DNA of 64,000 bases from an uncultured Thalassotalea sp. (GTDB lineage: Bacteria; Pseudomonadota; Gammaproteobacteria; Enterobacterales; Alteromonadaceae), in assembly GCA_947502355.1 (NCBI GenBank), contig CANMZP010000001.1, positions 310,001 to 374,000 of the forward strand, in the 5' to 3' direction. The position numbers were made by a program, and so were the translations under genes. Below the pieces are notes generated by a model. It made no database searches. It was not told where the DNA came from and worked only from the letters and a program-made list of their open reading frames with translations. Shown here piece by piece: positions 1-10,100 of this stretch. Numbering within the stretch: the stretch's first letter is position 1; the number at the start of each line of letters is the position of its first letter.

Positions 1-366
1 GTCTTCAATGACCGATTGAATTTCATTTAACCGTATAACGCTGCCTTGCGACAGTGGCGCATTATCCCCCTTGGTCTCCTGCACCAGCACTAACCATTCA
101 ACCAGTGGCAATAACGAACCGGCAATTTCACGAAACTGCTGACTCACGACGCGTCGTTCACCCTCATCAATAACCTGATAAGCACAAAACAGCACTTCCC
201 CCTCACACGCTTTGGCAATGGTGCGATTCATTAAATTAAGTTGCTGCTCTACCGATTGATAATTGTCATCGTTTTGCAGAAAGTTAAACGCCAACTCATT
301 CGAGGTTGCACAAATAAAACCACCGCTTAACAATGTTTCCAATACTTGGCCTTGTAAACTGATCAT
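1..366 (-). CDS. Partial protein of unknown function, coupled to the SMC-like ATPase
   Basis: The reading frame is open for 122 codons and runs off the left end of the window, so the C-terminus is missing. It begins MISLQGQVLETLLSGG. Its ATG overlaps the TGA stop of the upstream SMC-like gene (ATGA), which indicates translational coupling and probably a shared complex. I see no P-loop, zinc motif or membrane segment in the visible part, and I do not recognise the family. By analogy with MukBEF, MksBEF and Wadjet loci it could be a small non-SMC subunit, but that rests only on position. Confidence 0.75.
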   Translation of the reverse strand, partial: MISLQGQVLETLLSGGFICATSNELAFNFLQNDDNYQSVEQQLNLMNRTIAKACEGEVLFCAYQVIDEGERRVVSQQFREIAGSLLPLVEWLVLVQETKGDNAPLSQGSVIRLNEIQSVIED

Positions 367-3300
367 AATTGGCTCTCCTGCTCTTGCTTAGGCGTGTGCA
401 TTTCACTTGCCTGGCGCTGCTTTAAACGCTCACTAATGGGGTTGATTTTCGGCAATACTTTACGCAGTTTTTGCTTTTTGGCATCTTTGTCAATCAAGTA
501 ACGGTTTTCAAAAAATTGCAGTACATCCGATTCCGGGTTAGGGAATGCACCGACCACCCAAATATTATTGGCATGACAAGCATCAAAGATTTTTTTCACG
601 TTTTTATTGGCCAAGGTACCAATTTCATCAATTGGCCAATGCACCACGACTTGAGAATCCCCACGTAATAAGCGGGTAAAAGCCAATAAGAATTTACATA
701 AAATAAGGTACGCCATACCGTGACTCGACGACTCATTTAATTGTCGGTCGGTACGGATAAATAAGTCACTGTTGCCTTCTTTAAGGTGCAATTCAATATC
801 CAGTAACTGGGCAATACCGCCCGTCATAGTTGCCCGACCCAAGACTTCTTGTACCTCACGCATGGTTTGCGTGTATTCTTCATCGGGTAAAATGGCTTGC
901 TCGTTTTGGTACCAATCTTGGTATAACTGATTAAAGCGGATAAGCTTTGGCCAGAAATCAAATTCGCTGATTTTGGAGCGAATTTTAACCGACGAATCCG
1001 ACACGCCATCAAGGAATAATTCCTGATCGACCTGTTTGCTGATGCGTTTTGATTGCGTCACGATGCGCTTGTCGATATCCAGCAAGATTTTGTAATATTG
1101 GGAAATGTCTTTACCAAAGTTTAAGCCATTGTTACGCACACCTTGCTCATGCTGAGGCACCATAACGGTTAATAATGTATCAAGCTCGTTAAGCATTTTA
1201 CGGTGATTCAAGGTTTCAATGCCTTGCTCATTCACCGTAAAACAATCTCGTCTTGCATGCTCCCAGGCTTCGGTTAAACTGATCCCCGACTTTTGCCCAA
1301 TCAAATTATCGAAATGATTTACATGCCCAGCGATGTCATCAACGTATTTACGCTGCTTTTCCAACAACTCACGTGCTTCCGTTAACCGTCCTGCCATCGA
1401 GCTTTGCTCATTCATCACCTCAACTCTTGGCAAGGTTAGCGTCGCAAATTTGCCTTTAAGGGCATTTAAGCCATTGGCTAATTCGTGCTGGCGCTTAAGC
1501 GCCGCATCCAAGGATTGAATTTGTTTTTGCAGTTGACGCTTGTCGTTTTTAAAGAGCGATGTTTTCTCGCTTAATAAGCGCTCCGAGCGAGACTTTTGCT
1601 CATTCGCTTTCGATAATTGCGCTAGGTATTTCGCCTTTTGCTGAGTAAAAACCAGCTCATACCAACGGCTGTAATCTTTCACTTCATCACGAAATTGATT
1701 GGTGGTGTCAATCAGCTCTTTCAACTCGCTAATTTCGTGTTTTAAGCGGGCAATTTGATCAACGTCCACTTCGCGACTGGCTAGCTCATTTTTATACCAA
1801 GCTTTACAGTCTTTCATCGCTTGCTTATGCTGAGCGTTAGCATCACTAATTTGCTGTTCAAGTGAGGTTAATTGCTGCTCAACATCACCAACTACCTGCT
1901 GCCAGTGCATTTCATGATCCATTTTTTCCTGATGACGTTGTTCATCATCACCTTCCAATGCATCTTGTTTGTTTAGTTGCAGTTTATTTAACGCCGCCTT
2001 TAAGCCATCGAGTGCACCCGATTGATTTTTCTTACGCTGCGCAAGCGCTTGTTTATGCTCTTGCTTTAACTGACCACGTTCGTCTTGAATGCGTTGGCGT
2101 TTTTCTTGTTTAAAGGTGCATTGCGAATTTACATCGGCAAATTGCACTTCCAATTGCTTCACTTTGTCGGTACAGCCAACAAGCGCCGCTTCAGCATCTT
2201 GTTGGGTGTTTTGGGCGGCGGTTAAATCCTGATTGGCAACGTCAAATTGTTGATTAAGCTGGGTTTGCGATTGCAAAATATCGCTATCATTTATGACCTC
2301 AGTATCAAGCAACACACCGTATAAGCTTTCTAAGGCTTGAGGATCCGTGTCGCCTAGCTGTGCATTTAGCATAGAGGGGGCTAAATCGGTACGGGTAAGA
2401 AGCTCAGGGTTAATCACTTTCCCTAACGCTTTTTGCCATGTTGGGTGCTCTTTACGTAAAAAGTCCAACAGGGTGTTGTCACCAGGGTACATTAGCGCAT
2501 GCACGGCATCGACACGTTGCTGACAGGCTTGGGTTTTTGAGCGGGTTTTATTCAATAATTCATTGGCCCCCATTTGCTCATATTTGGCCTGTTGCAAGTC
2601 TTTTTGCAGCTTTGATAAATCAAAGCGCACGCCATCTTCTTCTTGCTGAGCCTGTTCAAGAGACGCTTCAATTACCGCCATGGCCTGTTGTTCTTGTGGC
2701 AAGGGGCCGCTTAATTCTATCTCGGTTTTAACGCGTTCAAGCTGCATGCTTTGTTGGTTAATTTGGCGATCAAAGTCCTGATTAATTTGCAATCGACGCT
2801 GGTCTTGGTCGACTTGCAATTTACGCAAACTTTTTTGCTCTTCCTGCAAGGTGTTTCGCAGTTTAAGACCAACGTCATCTTTATGTTTATTAAGCTGCTC
2901 TAGTTCTTTTGATTTTTTCTTTTCAATATCCGCCACGCGTTTATTGTACGCCGCTTCAATATCTTGATGCTCTTCGGTCAGCAATTTATGTTGCTCACTT
3001 AATGAGCCTAACTGCGATTTATAACCATCGAGTTTATCTAGGTTTTCTTTATGCGTTTCAATGTCTTTGTCTTGCCAGATAGCGAATTCATTTTCAATAT
3101 GTTCAAGGTGTTGCTCGGCATTATCGACCTCGCCCTTAAATGCAGACACATCGCGGTTTAATTCATCTCGAAGCTGTTCAAAATCTCGAGTTTTATTGCT
3201 TAACTGATCTTTATACACTTTAAGATCCGAGTCGGCTTTATCAATGGACTCGGCAAGTTCTAATAAATCGGTAGCAATAAGCGTTTTAAGCTGACTTAAT

Positions 3301-4091
3301 CGGTTTTCGGTTTGGGTAAGTTGACCATTAACCTTTTGCAGCACCTCGTATTGCGGCATCAATTGCTTAAACTCTTTAATTAACAAACACTCTTTGATCC
3401 AGTCTTCAACTTGCTTTTTAGAGAGTTTATTCGACGGAGTGGCTACCCCATCTTCTTCCAATATGGCGGCAATCATCGCCTTGATGGTTTCCATTTTGCC
3501 TTCTTTGGAGTGTACCGCTTTGATTAACTTTTCAATGTGGCGCAACCGGGCATGTTGCTCACAAATGCTAAACAACCGGGCGAAGGATAATAATTCACGT
3601 TTATGGCTACTTAATGCCAGTACTGGTCGGTCATTTTGAATAATCGCACGATACTCTTTGGTATTAAGGGCTTTTGACACCACTACCTGAGCGCGACGCA
3701 TATTGCGCATGATTTCTTGAATTAAGATAGAGCGACTGCCATTGAGGTCTTCGGCAATAAAGTCGGTTTTAACAAACCCTTTTTCAACAAAACGATACAC
3801 CACACCCGAGCTGGATGAAGTCAATACCGCCATACACATTTGCCCGTCTAAGCGTTGATATTCAAAAATAATAAAACTCGACTCACGCGGTAAATACCAG
3901 GTTTGGAAATTATCCCGGGTTGCCGGTACCACTTTGTTGGGTGACTCGCCAAAAAATACCGGTACCAGACGTTGCAAGGTGGTTTTACCGGAGGCATTTG
4001 TGCCACAGATATTGGTGTGACCATCTACGGTTAGTTCTACCAACCCCGGTAAGTGCGTGTCGATCAGGATGATCCGTTTTAAACCAGACAT
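363..4091 (-). CDS. SMC-like coiled-coil ATPase (MukB/DUF3584-like)
   Basis: A 1242-residue protein with the architecture of an SMC-family ATPase. A Walker A motif, GTNASGKT, lies at residues 30-37 and is followed by long charged, glutamine-rich coiled coils. A central globular, hinge-like segment lies at about 530-620, then a second coiled coil. The C-terminal part has a signature-like SSHGMAYLI and a Walker B-like HWPIDEIG at about residue 1165. These features fit an ABC-type DNA-organising or repair motor. My best family guess is the DUF3584 group, with MukB/MksB-like condensins as the alternative. It is the first gene of a minus-strand operon whose next gene starts inside its stop codon. 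It could serve chromosome organisation or plasmid/phage exclusion, and the sequence does not decide between them. Confidence 0.85.
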   Translation of the reverse strand: MSGLKRIILIDTHLPGLVELTVDGHTNICGTNASGKTTLQRLVPVFFGESPNKVVPATRDNFQTWYLPRESSFIIFEYQRLDGQMCMAVLTSSSSGVVYRFVEKGFVKTDFIAEDLNGSRSILIQEIMRNMRRAQVVVSKALNTKEYRAIIQNDRPVLALSSHKRELLSFARLFSICEQHARLRHIEKLIKAVHSKEGKMETIKAMIAAILEEDGVATPSNKLSKKQVEDWIKECLLIKEFKQLMPQYEVLQKVNGQLTQTENRLSQLKTLIATDLLELAESIDKADSDLKVYKDQLSNKTRDFEQLRDELNRDVSAFKGEVDNAEQHLEHIENEFAIWQDKDIETHKENLDKLDGYKSQLGSLSEQHKLLTEEHQDIEAAYNKRVADIEKKKSKELEQLNKHKDDVGLKLRNTLQEEQKSLRKLQVDQDQRRLQINQDFDRQINQQSMQLERVKTEIELSGPLPQEQQAMAVIEASLEQAQQEEDGVRFDLSKLQKDLQQAKYEQMGANELLNKTRSKTQACQQRVDAVHALMYPGDNTLLDFLRKEHPTWQKALGKVINPELLTRTDLAPSMLNAQLGDTDPQALESLYGVLLDTEVINDSDILQSQTQLNQQFDVANQDLTAAQNTQQDAEAALVGCTDKVKQLEVQFADVNSQCTFKQEKRQRIQDERGQLKQEHKQALAQRKKNQSGALDGLKAALNKLQLNKQDALEGDDEQRHQEKMDHEMHWQQVVGDVEQQLTSLEQQISDANAQHKQAMKDCKAWYKNELASREVDVDQIARLKHEISELKELIDTTNQFRDEVKDYSRWYELVFTQQKAKYLAQLSKANEQKSRSERLLSEKTSLFKNDKRQLQKQIQSLDAALKRQHELANGLNALKGKFATLTLPRVEVMNEQSSMAGRLTEARELLEKQRKYVDDIAGHVNHFDNLIGQKSGISLTEAWEHARRDCFTVNEQGIETLNHRKMLNELDTLLTVMVPQHEQGVRNNGLNFGKDISQYYKILLDIDKRIVTQSKRISKQVDQELFLDGVSDSSVKIRSKISEFDFWPKLIRFNQLYQDWYQNEQAILPDEEYTQTMREVQEVLGRATMTGGIAQLLDIELHLKEGNSDLFIRTDRQLNESSSHGMAYLILCKFLLAFTRLLRGDSQVVVHWPIDEIGTLANKNVKKIFDACHANNIWVVGAFPNPESDVLQFFENRYLIDKDAKKQKLRKVLPKINPISERLKQRQASEMHTPKQEQESQL

Positions 4092-4325
4092 AACTCGATG
4101 TTTAATCCTTTCTATTTATAATTTGAGTAGAAATCAGCCGAAAAAGATGAAGAAGCAAGACTTTAAAGAAGTCGTGATAAAAAGGCCAAATTGATTTCCA
4201 ATCCCCTATAGTAGAATGGCTGTGCAGAGCTGTAAACCTTAACCTAGCCGTCGGAAAGAAATTACTGGTAATTGGTCAATAACATTGCTATTTTTGCCGC
4301 AGATTTACTCACTTTGAGAGCTTTT

Positions 4326-4976
4326 ATGGACCGCTATAAATTATACATTTTCGATTGGGACGGTACCTTGATGGATTCCATCAACAAAATCGTCCATACC
4401 CTGCAAGGTGCGGCACAATTATCACAACTTGCCATCCCCAGCGATCAAGCAGTAAAAAACATCATCGGCATGAGTTTAACCAAAGCTGCGCAGCAATTAT
4501 TTGGCGATGTAACTCAGCACCAAATCGATGCGTTTGTTGAAACATACAAGCATCACTATAAACATGGCAATACCACCCCAGCGCCTATGTATGATGGCTG
4601 CTCAACATTTTTAACTAACTTGCGTGAAGCCAATAAACTCATCGCCGTTGCCACCGGTAAAGCACGTGAAGGTTTTAATGATATTTTCGCCCTTTCCAAT
4701 GTTGATCATTTATTTCACACCACTCGCTGCGGGGATGAAGCGATTTCAAAGCCCAACCCAGATATGTTGCTGCAAATTCTCGATGAATTAAACGTAAACC
4801 CCTGTGATGCCTTAATGGTTGGTGACAGCCACTTTGATTTATTAATGGCTCAAAACGCCAAAGTAGACAGCATTGGCATTACCCACGGGGTTGGCGATGC
4901 GCAAATGTTAGCGCAATATCAACCTCAAGCTATTGTCCATTCCCTTGATGAATTAAATCGCTTAATTTTTAAATAA
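4326..4976 (+). CDS. HAD-IA family hydrolase (phosphoglycolate phosphatase-like)
   Basis: A haloacid-dehalogenase-superfamily phosphatase of 216 residues. Motif I is FDWDGTLMDS near the N-terminus, with the nucleophile Asp and the acid/base Asp. Motif II is VATGKAR, and motifs III/IV are KPNPDM and MVGDSHFD. The cap between motifs I and II is helical, as in subfamily IA. I chose the ATG that places MDRYKLYIFDWDGT at the start; a frame extension upstream to a TTG adds residues without family similarity. It is a cytoplasmic phosphomonoesterase whose substrate cannot be told from sequence. It is monocistronic, transcribed away from the SMC-like gene. Confidence 0.85.
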   Translation: MDRYKLYIFDWDGTLMDSINKIVHTLQGAAQLSQLAIPSDQAVKNIIGMSLTKAAQQLFGDVTQHQIDAFVETYKHHYKHGNTTPAPMYDGCSTFLTNLREANKLIAVATGKAREGFNDIFALSNVDHLFHTTRCGDEAISKPNPDMLLQILDELNVNPCDALMVGDSHFDLLMAQNAKVDSIGITHGVGDAQMLAQYQPQAIVHSLDELNRLIFK

Positions 4977-4991
4977 TCGCGTCGACAAACG

Positions 4992-4999
4992 AGACGTCT
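4992..4999. promoter_or_regulatory. Isolated perfect met box (AGACGTCT)
   Basis: An exact copy of the MetJ met-box consensus AGACGTCT lies 42 bp upstream of the three-box array before the transporter gene. No good second box abuts it on either side, so on its own it should bind MetJ weakly. It may act as an auxiliary site or be chance. Confidence 0.5.
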
Positions 5000-5033
5000 A
5001 ACCATCACTTTCGAAGTTACACCTGATAACATT

Positions 5034-5057
5034 AAAAGTCCGGATGTTTAGACGTCT
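5034..5057. promoter_or_regulatory. Predicted MetJ operator (three tandem met boxes)
   Basis: Three abutting 8-bp units read AAAAGTCC, GGATGTTT and AGACGTCT. They match the MetJ box consensus AGACGTCT at 5, 5 and 8 of 8 positions. MetJ is known to bind arrays of two or more such boxes cooperatively. The array ends three bases before the -35 element of the transporter promoter. That fits repression by MetJ with S-adenosylmethionine when methionine is plentiful. Confidence 0.75.
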
Positions 5058-5060
5058 AAA

Positions 5061-5088
5061 TTGACAAATTCGATTTATCCAGTATCAT
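5061..5088 (+). promoter_or_regulatory. Sigma70 promoter of the NhaC-family transporter
   Basis: A TTGACA -35 box and a TATCAT -10 box are separated by 16 bp and lie 42 bp before the ATG. The -35 hexamer is a perfect consensus. The met-box array sits immediately upstream. Confidence 0.7.
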
Positions 5089-5130
5089 GCGCCACAATTG
5101 CCCATAAATTAAACCTGATACGACATAACC

Positions 5131-6441
5131 ATGCCAAACCAAACAGTAACTAAGCAAGCCGCGCGTCCGTTAGCCTTGCTACCGATTTTATTCTTTATCG
5201 CCATTTTTGTTGGCGTTGGTAGCTACTTTACCTTGCAAGGTGTGGACTTTGCCTTTTACCAATTACCGGCACACATTGCCATTTTACCGGCGATATTGCT
5301 GGCGGTAATATTATCGAAAGATAAGGTTAACCAAACCATCGAAACCTTTATCGCGGGCTCGGGCCATGCCAACATCATTACCATGTGCTTAATTTATTTG
5401 CTGGCGGGTGCCTTTAGCGTGGTTGCAAAATCAACCGGTGGCGTTGATGCCGTGGTTAATATTGGTTTAGCCGTTATTCCTTCTTGGTTTTTATTACCTG
5501 GGATTTTTATTATCAGTGCATTAATCGCGACCGCTATGGGAACCTCTATGGGCACCATTGCTGCGGTTGCTCCTGTTGCTTTAGGGATAGGCGAAACAGC
5601 GCTGATTGCCCCTGCAATTATGGCTGGAGCAGTATTTAGTGGTGCGATTTTTGGTGATAACTTATCCATCATTTCCGACACCACCATTGCCGCAACCCGC
5701 ACGCAAGGCTGTCGTATGAAGGACAAGTTTAAGAAAAATATTAAGGTATCATTACCTGCTGCCATTGTTACCATCATTTTCCTAGCTTGGTTTAACAACC
5801 CAGGAGATATTCAATCTAGCTTCCCTGAAAACCCATTAATGGCCCTGCCATATTTTGTGATTTTAATCTTAGCGGTTACCGGCGTTAACGTATTTGTGGT
5901 ATTAACCCTAGGTGTTTTATTAGCGGGTGGCAGTGGCATGCTAGCAGGCGAACACACCATTTTATCGGTATCGAAAAACATCGGTGAAGGCTTTGTGGGG
6001 ATGCAAGAGATCTTTATTTTATCACTACTCATAGGTGGTTTAAGTGAAGTGACTCGCCAACAAGGTGGATTAATCGCGATTCAAAACGGCATTGAAAAGC
6101 TGTTATCCAAAGCCAAAAACAGCGATATTGCCGCTCAATTTGCCATCTTTTTTACCACCGCATTAACCAATCTAGGTGTGGCAAATAACACCGTAGCCAT
6201 CCTTATTACCGGTGACTTAAACAAAGACATGGCGCAAAAGCATAAAATCTCGGCGCCGCATGCAGCAAGTTTAGTGGATATTTCAGCCTGTATCGTACAA
6301 GGTCTGATCCCATGGGGCGCCCAAGCGTTACTTCTGGGTTCATTATTCTCACTAAGCCCAATCACCATTGTTAGCACAACATTCTACCCAATCGTGTTAA
6401 CGGTCTTTGCGGTGATCGCTATCTTCGTGCGAGGCCGATAA
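5131..6441 (+). CDS. metT: NhaC-family transporter, probable methionine transporter MetT
   Basis: A hydrophobic 436-residue inner-membrane protein with about eleven membrane segments. It belongs to the NhaC-type Na+/H+ antiporter superfamily, with conserved stretches such as ATAMGTSMGT (about residues 132-141), GAIFGDNLSIISDTT and NLGVANNTVAI. Members of this superfamily controlled by MetJ or by S-box elements have been predicted to be methionine transporters (MetT). The array of met boxes and the strong promoter directly upstream support methionine uptake rather than pH homeostasis here. The gene stands alone and ends at an inverted repeat shared with the convergent exonuclease gene. Without the operator it would be called only a Na+/H+ antiporter-family protein. 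Confidence 0.8.
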   Translation: MPNQTVTKQAARPLALLPILFFIAIFVGVGSYFTLQGVDFAFYQLPAHIAILPAILLAVILSKDKVNQTIETFIAGSGHANIITMCLIYLLAGAFSVVAKSTGGVDAVVNIGLAVIPSWFLLPGIFIISALIATAMGTSMGTIAAVAPVALGIGETALIAPAIMAGAVFSGAIFGDNLSIISDTTIAATRTQGCRMKDKFKKNIKVSLPAAIVTIIFLAWFNNPGDIQSSFPENPLMALPYFVILILAVTGVNVFVVLTLGVLLAGGSGMLAGEHTILSVSKNIGEGFVGMQEIFILSLLIGGLSEVTRQQGGLIAIQNGIEKLLSKAKNSDIAAQFAIFFTTALTNLGVANNTVAILITGDLNKDMAQKHKISAPHAASLVDISACIVQGLIPWGAQALLLGSLFSLSPITIVSTTFYPIVLTVFAVIAIFVRGR

Positions 6442-6462
6442 GCACATAAAATTGGATCATAA

Positions 6463-6522
6463 AATTGGGGTCAGATGAAAATTTTAAATATCTGAAATTA
6501 AAATTTTCATCTGACCCCAATT
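6463..6522. repeat. Inverted repeat with GGGGTCAGA core (copy 1), likely bidirectional terminator
   Basis: A perfect 24-bp inverted repeat with a 12-base loop lies between two convergent genes. The arms contain AATTGGGGTCAGATGAAAA and its complement. The same core recurs near 13,300, 19,450 and 62,534. It resembles REP-type palindromes mobilised by REP-associated tyrosine transposases, and the T-rich end would also stop transcription in both directions. Confidence 0.8.
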
Positions 6523-6537
6523 ATTACCCCCAATTAT

Positions 6538-7167
6538 TTACAAGGTTCTCAGGAAGCTATCTATTTTCGCTTTTGGTGTCTTTGCCAGTTTTTGTATCAC
6601 GGGCAATGTTAGGTTGGATAATTGATATTGTGCATTTAAGTGATCCAAAATGCTGTTCCATAATTTTCCGGTCATTTGTGCATCAAATAACGCTCGGTGA
6701 AACTGCCCTTCTTCGCTTAGGTGTTTGTACTCTACCAAGGTCGATAATCTATGGTTTGGCGCTTGTTGAAAGACACGACGAGAGACCAGTAATGAACACG
6801 CAAACTCACCGGTATAATCACGGTTTATGTGGCGTAATTCGGCATCAAGAAACTTTTTATCAAACGACGCATTATGGGCCAATAAATTATCATCGCCCAT
6901 AAAGTCGGCAAATTCATCCATAACTTCATTACAAGGCGCTGCGGTACTTAACATGCGGTTGGTAATGCCCGTATATTGCTCAATAAACGAATTCACTCGT
7001 TTGCCCGGGTTCATTAATTTTTGAAAGCTATCTACCACCACACCTTCTCGTAATTTTACCGCACCAATTTCAATGGCTCGGTCGCCATTATCGGGCGATA
7101 AGCCGGTGGTTTCAAAATCGAGCACGGTAATGTTGTGCGCTAGGTTTAAATCTGATCTCATCGTCAT
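6538..7167 (-). CDS. DnaQ-like 3'-5' exonuclease
   Basis: A 209-residue protein of the DEDDh exonuclease superfamily. Exo I is VLDFETTGLSP near residue 15 with the metal-binding Asp and Glu. Exo II includes LLAHNASFDKKFL with the next Asp. Exo III has HRALFDAQMTGKLW with the catalytic His and last Asp. It is the size of stand-alone exonucleases of the PolC/DnaQ-epsilon or RNase T type rather than of a polymerase. It lies downstream of sbcCD on the same strand, only 25 bp after sbcC, so co-transcription is likely and a DNA-repair role is plausible. Confidence 0.85.
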   Translation of the reverse strand: MTMRSDLNLAHNITVLDFETTGLSPDNGDRAIEIGAVKLREGVVVDSFQKLMNPGKRVNSFIEQYTGITNRMLSTAAPCNEVMDEFADFMGDDNLLAHNASFDKKFLDAELRHINRDYTGEFACSLLVSRRVFQQAPNHRLSTLVEYKHLSEEGQFHRALFDAQMTGKLWNSILDHLNAQYQLSNLTLPVIQKLAKTPKAKIDSFLRTL

Positions 7168-7192
7168 TATTTCTACAAAAATACCTTAGTTA

Positions 7193-10100
7193 TTAATAGT
7201 CGCAAATGGTTTGAACATGACTACCATGGTTTGTTGAGGTCACGTTGATTCTTAAGGCCATTTGCTCTTTCAGTTCGGATACATGTGAGATGATACCAAT
7301 ACTGCGCCCTGATTGTTGTAAATCAATCAAGGTTTGTATTGCAAGTTGTAAAGACTCTTGGTCTAAGCTGCCAAATCCTTCATCAATAAACAACGTATCG
7401 AGCTTAATGCCACCACTTTGCTGCTGCACGACATCACTTAAGCCCAAGGCTAAAGACAGCGACGCCAAAAATGACTCACCGCCCGATAAAGTTGCCACAG
7501 GACGGGTTTTGCCGGTATAAGCGTCGTTAATGGCTAAATCCAGACCGGCCGTCACATTACGCTTTTGCTGATCTTCGTTTTGTCGAACCAATTGGTACTG
7601 GCCTTTACTCATAATGTGCAAACGCTTACTGGCAATGGTTAATACTCGGTCGAGTAAATCCGCTAAGACAAAACGCTCTAGCGATACCCGAACATTACCT
7701 CGTCCAGCAGCTGCTTTTGCCATTGTGCCAACGACCTCGTACTGTGCCTTATTCGTGCCTTGCTCAGTTTCTAACTGGGTTACCTTTTCGGCGACCCCTG
7801 TTAATTTGGCCAAAGTCACTTGTTGATCACTCCAGGCTTTCTGTGCCTGTAATGCTTGTTCATCAGCTTTGCTGGTTTTGTCTTGTTGTGTGGTTACATC
7901 TGGCGGCGACTTGGCCTCTAATTGATCAGCTAACAAGCTTAATTGCGAATTTAGCTCGGTACCTTTTCGGTTATAATCTTCGAGCTGTTTCGCCAAACGC
8001 TGGTGCTCTTCCACATTCAATCGCGAGTTGGCGAAGGCGTCTTGTGAGGCAAACCCGGATTGTTCAAGTGCACTTTGCCATCCTTGTAGCTGCGCATCTA
8101 AACGAGTGGTTAACTGCTGCAAAGATTTGCTGATCTCTTCACGCTGACTGCTTAATGCGGTCAACTGTGTTTCGCTTTGTGATCTAACTTGCTGCGCGCT
8201 TTGCCACTGCTGCTCTAATTGGCTCAATTGTTGTTGTTTTTCATTGAGCCCTTGCTCAATTTTACCCGGTACACGATAAGCCTCTTCAATTCCTTGCAGT
8301 AGGTTTTGTTGTTCTGTTTGAGCAATAATCGCCTGCTCTGTTATGTGCGGTAAATTCTGTTGAACCTGAGCTATCTGAGCCTCTACAGGCGTGATCTTAG
8401 CTTGCATACTGGCTAATTTATCTTTAGCCGGTTGCAGTTTGGCTTGCAGTGCGTTTAATTGCGTTAACTGTGCTTGCAAATTGGCTAATTGTTGTTGCTC
8501 TGTGGCTAAATCTAAATGGCCATCGTCACCGAGTTGCTGTGTTAATTGCTGCCCCTGTTGCTGGCTAAGTTGCAACGACTGTTGCAGCTTAGCCAATAAG
8601 GTATTTTGCTTATGCAATTCTTGTTGTTTGCTTTGCTGGTTTGCTCTGGCCTGCTCTATTTGCTCTTTGTTAACCAAGGTATGGTCAGCTTGTTGATGCG
8701 CGGGCATTGGGTGTTGGCTTGAGCCGCAAACCGGACAAGGTTGTTGATCTTGTAAGGTTGTGGCTAAAACGGCTGCCTGATTAGCCACCCACTGTTGCTC
8801 TAAATGATTGGCCGATTGCTCTGCTTGTAAATACGCTTGTTGGCAAGTGAGCTGGGTTTGTTGGGTCTGTTGACATTGCTGCTCAAGGTTTTGTTGCTCA
8901 GTGGTATGCTGCTGTAGCCCAGTGAGCAAATCAACGCGTTGACCTTGCTGATTAATGCTCAGTTGAATGGTCGCTATTTGGGCAATTTGTTGTTCCAGTT
9001 CGTTAACATAAACCTCGCCTTTTTGACTGCGAGTGACTAACTCTTCATGTTGCTTGGTTAACTGCTCAATTTGCTGATTGGCTTGTTCTACGTTTTGCTG
9101 GCACTGTTTTAGGTGACTGCTGTGTTGCTGCAACGTTTGCCAACGACTTGCGTAAACTTTTAGCTGCTCCAGCTCGGCAAGCACAGCATCACGCTGCTGA
9201 TATTGCTGCTCAGCTTTGGTATATGCTTTATTGTCTTCAACCACTTTTTTCTGTTGTTGTTCACATAGCGTAGTAACTTGCTGCTGACTGTGTTTTTGTT
9301 TATCAACATCGCTTTGTAGTTGCTGCAAGGTTTGATACACATTATCAATTTTTGCTGCCTTTTGGGCATCATGCAACTGCTCTTGCATTTGTGCTATCGT
9401 TTTACGCTGTTCGTGATGGGCGGTTAATTGCTGCTGTTTTTGCGTTTGTTGACTAAATAATTCGGCCAATTTGCTGGCCGCTTGTAACTCATTATGCGCT
9501 TGTTGTTTAACGGTTTCGGCTAATTGTTTTTGCTGACTAAGTAATTCCCCTTGCTGAGCTTCGCTGTTTATTTTTGCTTGTAATTGCTCAACATCCGCCA
9601 CCTGCACTTCGCTGAGCGATTCATGTATGCGCTCTTCAAAACGTTTGTATTCTCGCTCGATGCTGGCCGCTTTATCTTTGAGGATTTGCTCAATGTGTTT
9701 GTATATTTCGGTTTGAAACAAGGTTGAAAAAATGGCTTGTCGCTCATCGGATTTGGCCAGTAATAATTCACGAAACTTGCCTTGCGGTAAGACCATAACC
9801 TGGCGAAATTGCTCAGCGCTTAAACCGATGATTTGTTTAATACGCTCATCCGCCTCGGTTTTCTTTTTGGCAACCAAGGTTTGCTCACTGCCATCTTCGT
9901 CTATCTTGAGCAAATGCGCTTGCGATTTTTGCTCGGTAAAGCCTTCACCGCGCTTTTGCTTACGCTGTTGGGTTGGAATGCGTTCAATTCGGTATTTTTG
10001 TTTGCCAATGGAAAACGTTAAGCTTACCTGAGTTAATAACTCATCTTTGGCATGATCACAACGCAAGCCAATCTCTTTGCGGGCTGAGTCGGTTGTTTCA

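Noticed and set aside
4207-4217. Promoter for the HAD gene (TTGATT with TAGAAT)
   Set aside because: The spacing of 15 bp and the weak boxes do not support a confident call.
5394-5798. Minus-strand frame inside the transporter gene
   Set aside because: Its composition mirrors the hydrophobic sense protein and it has no ribosome site. The sense gene is well supported.
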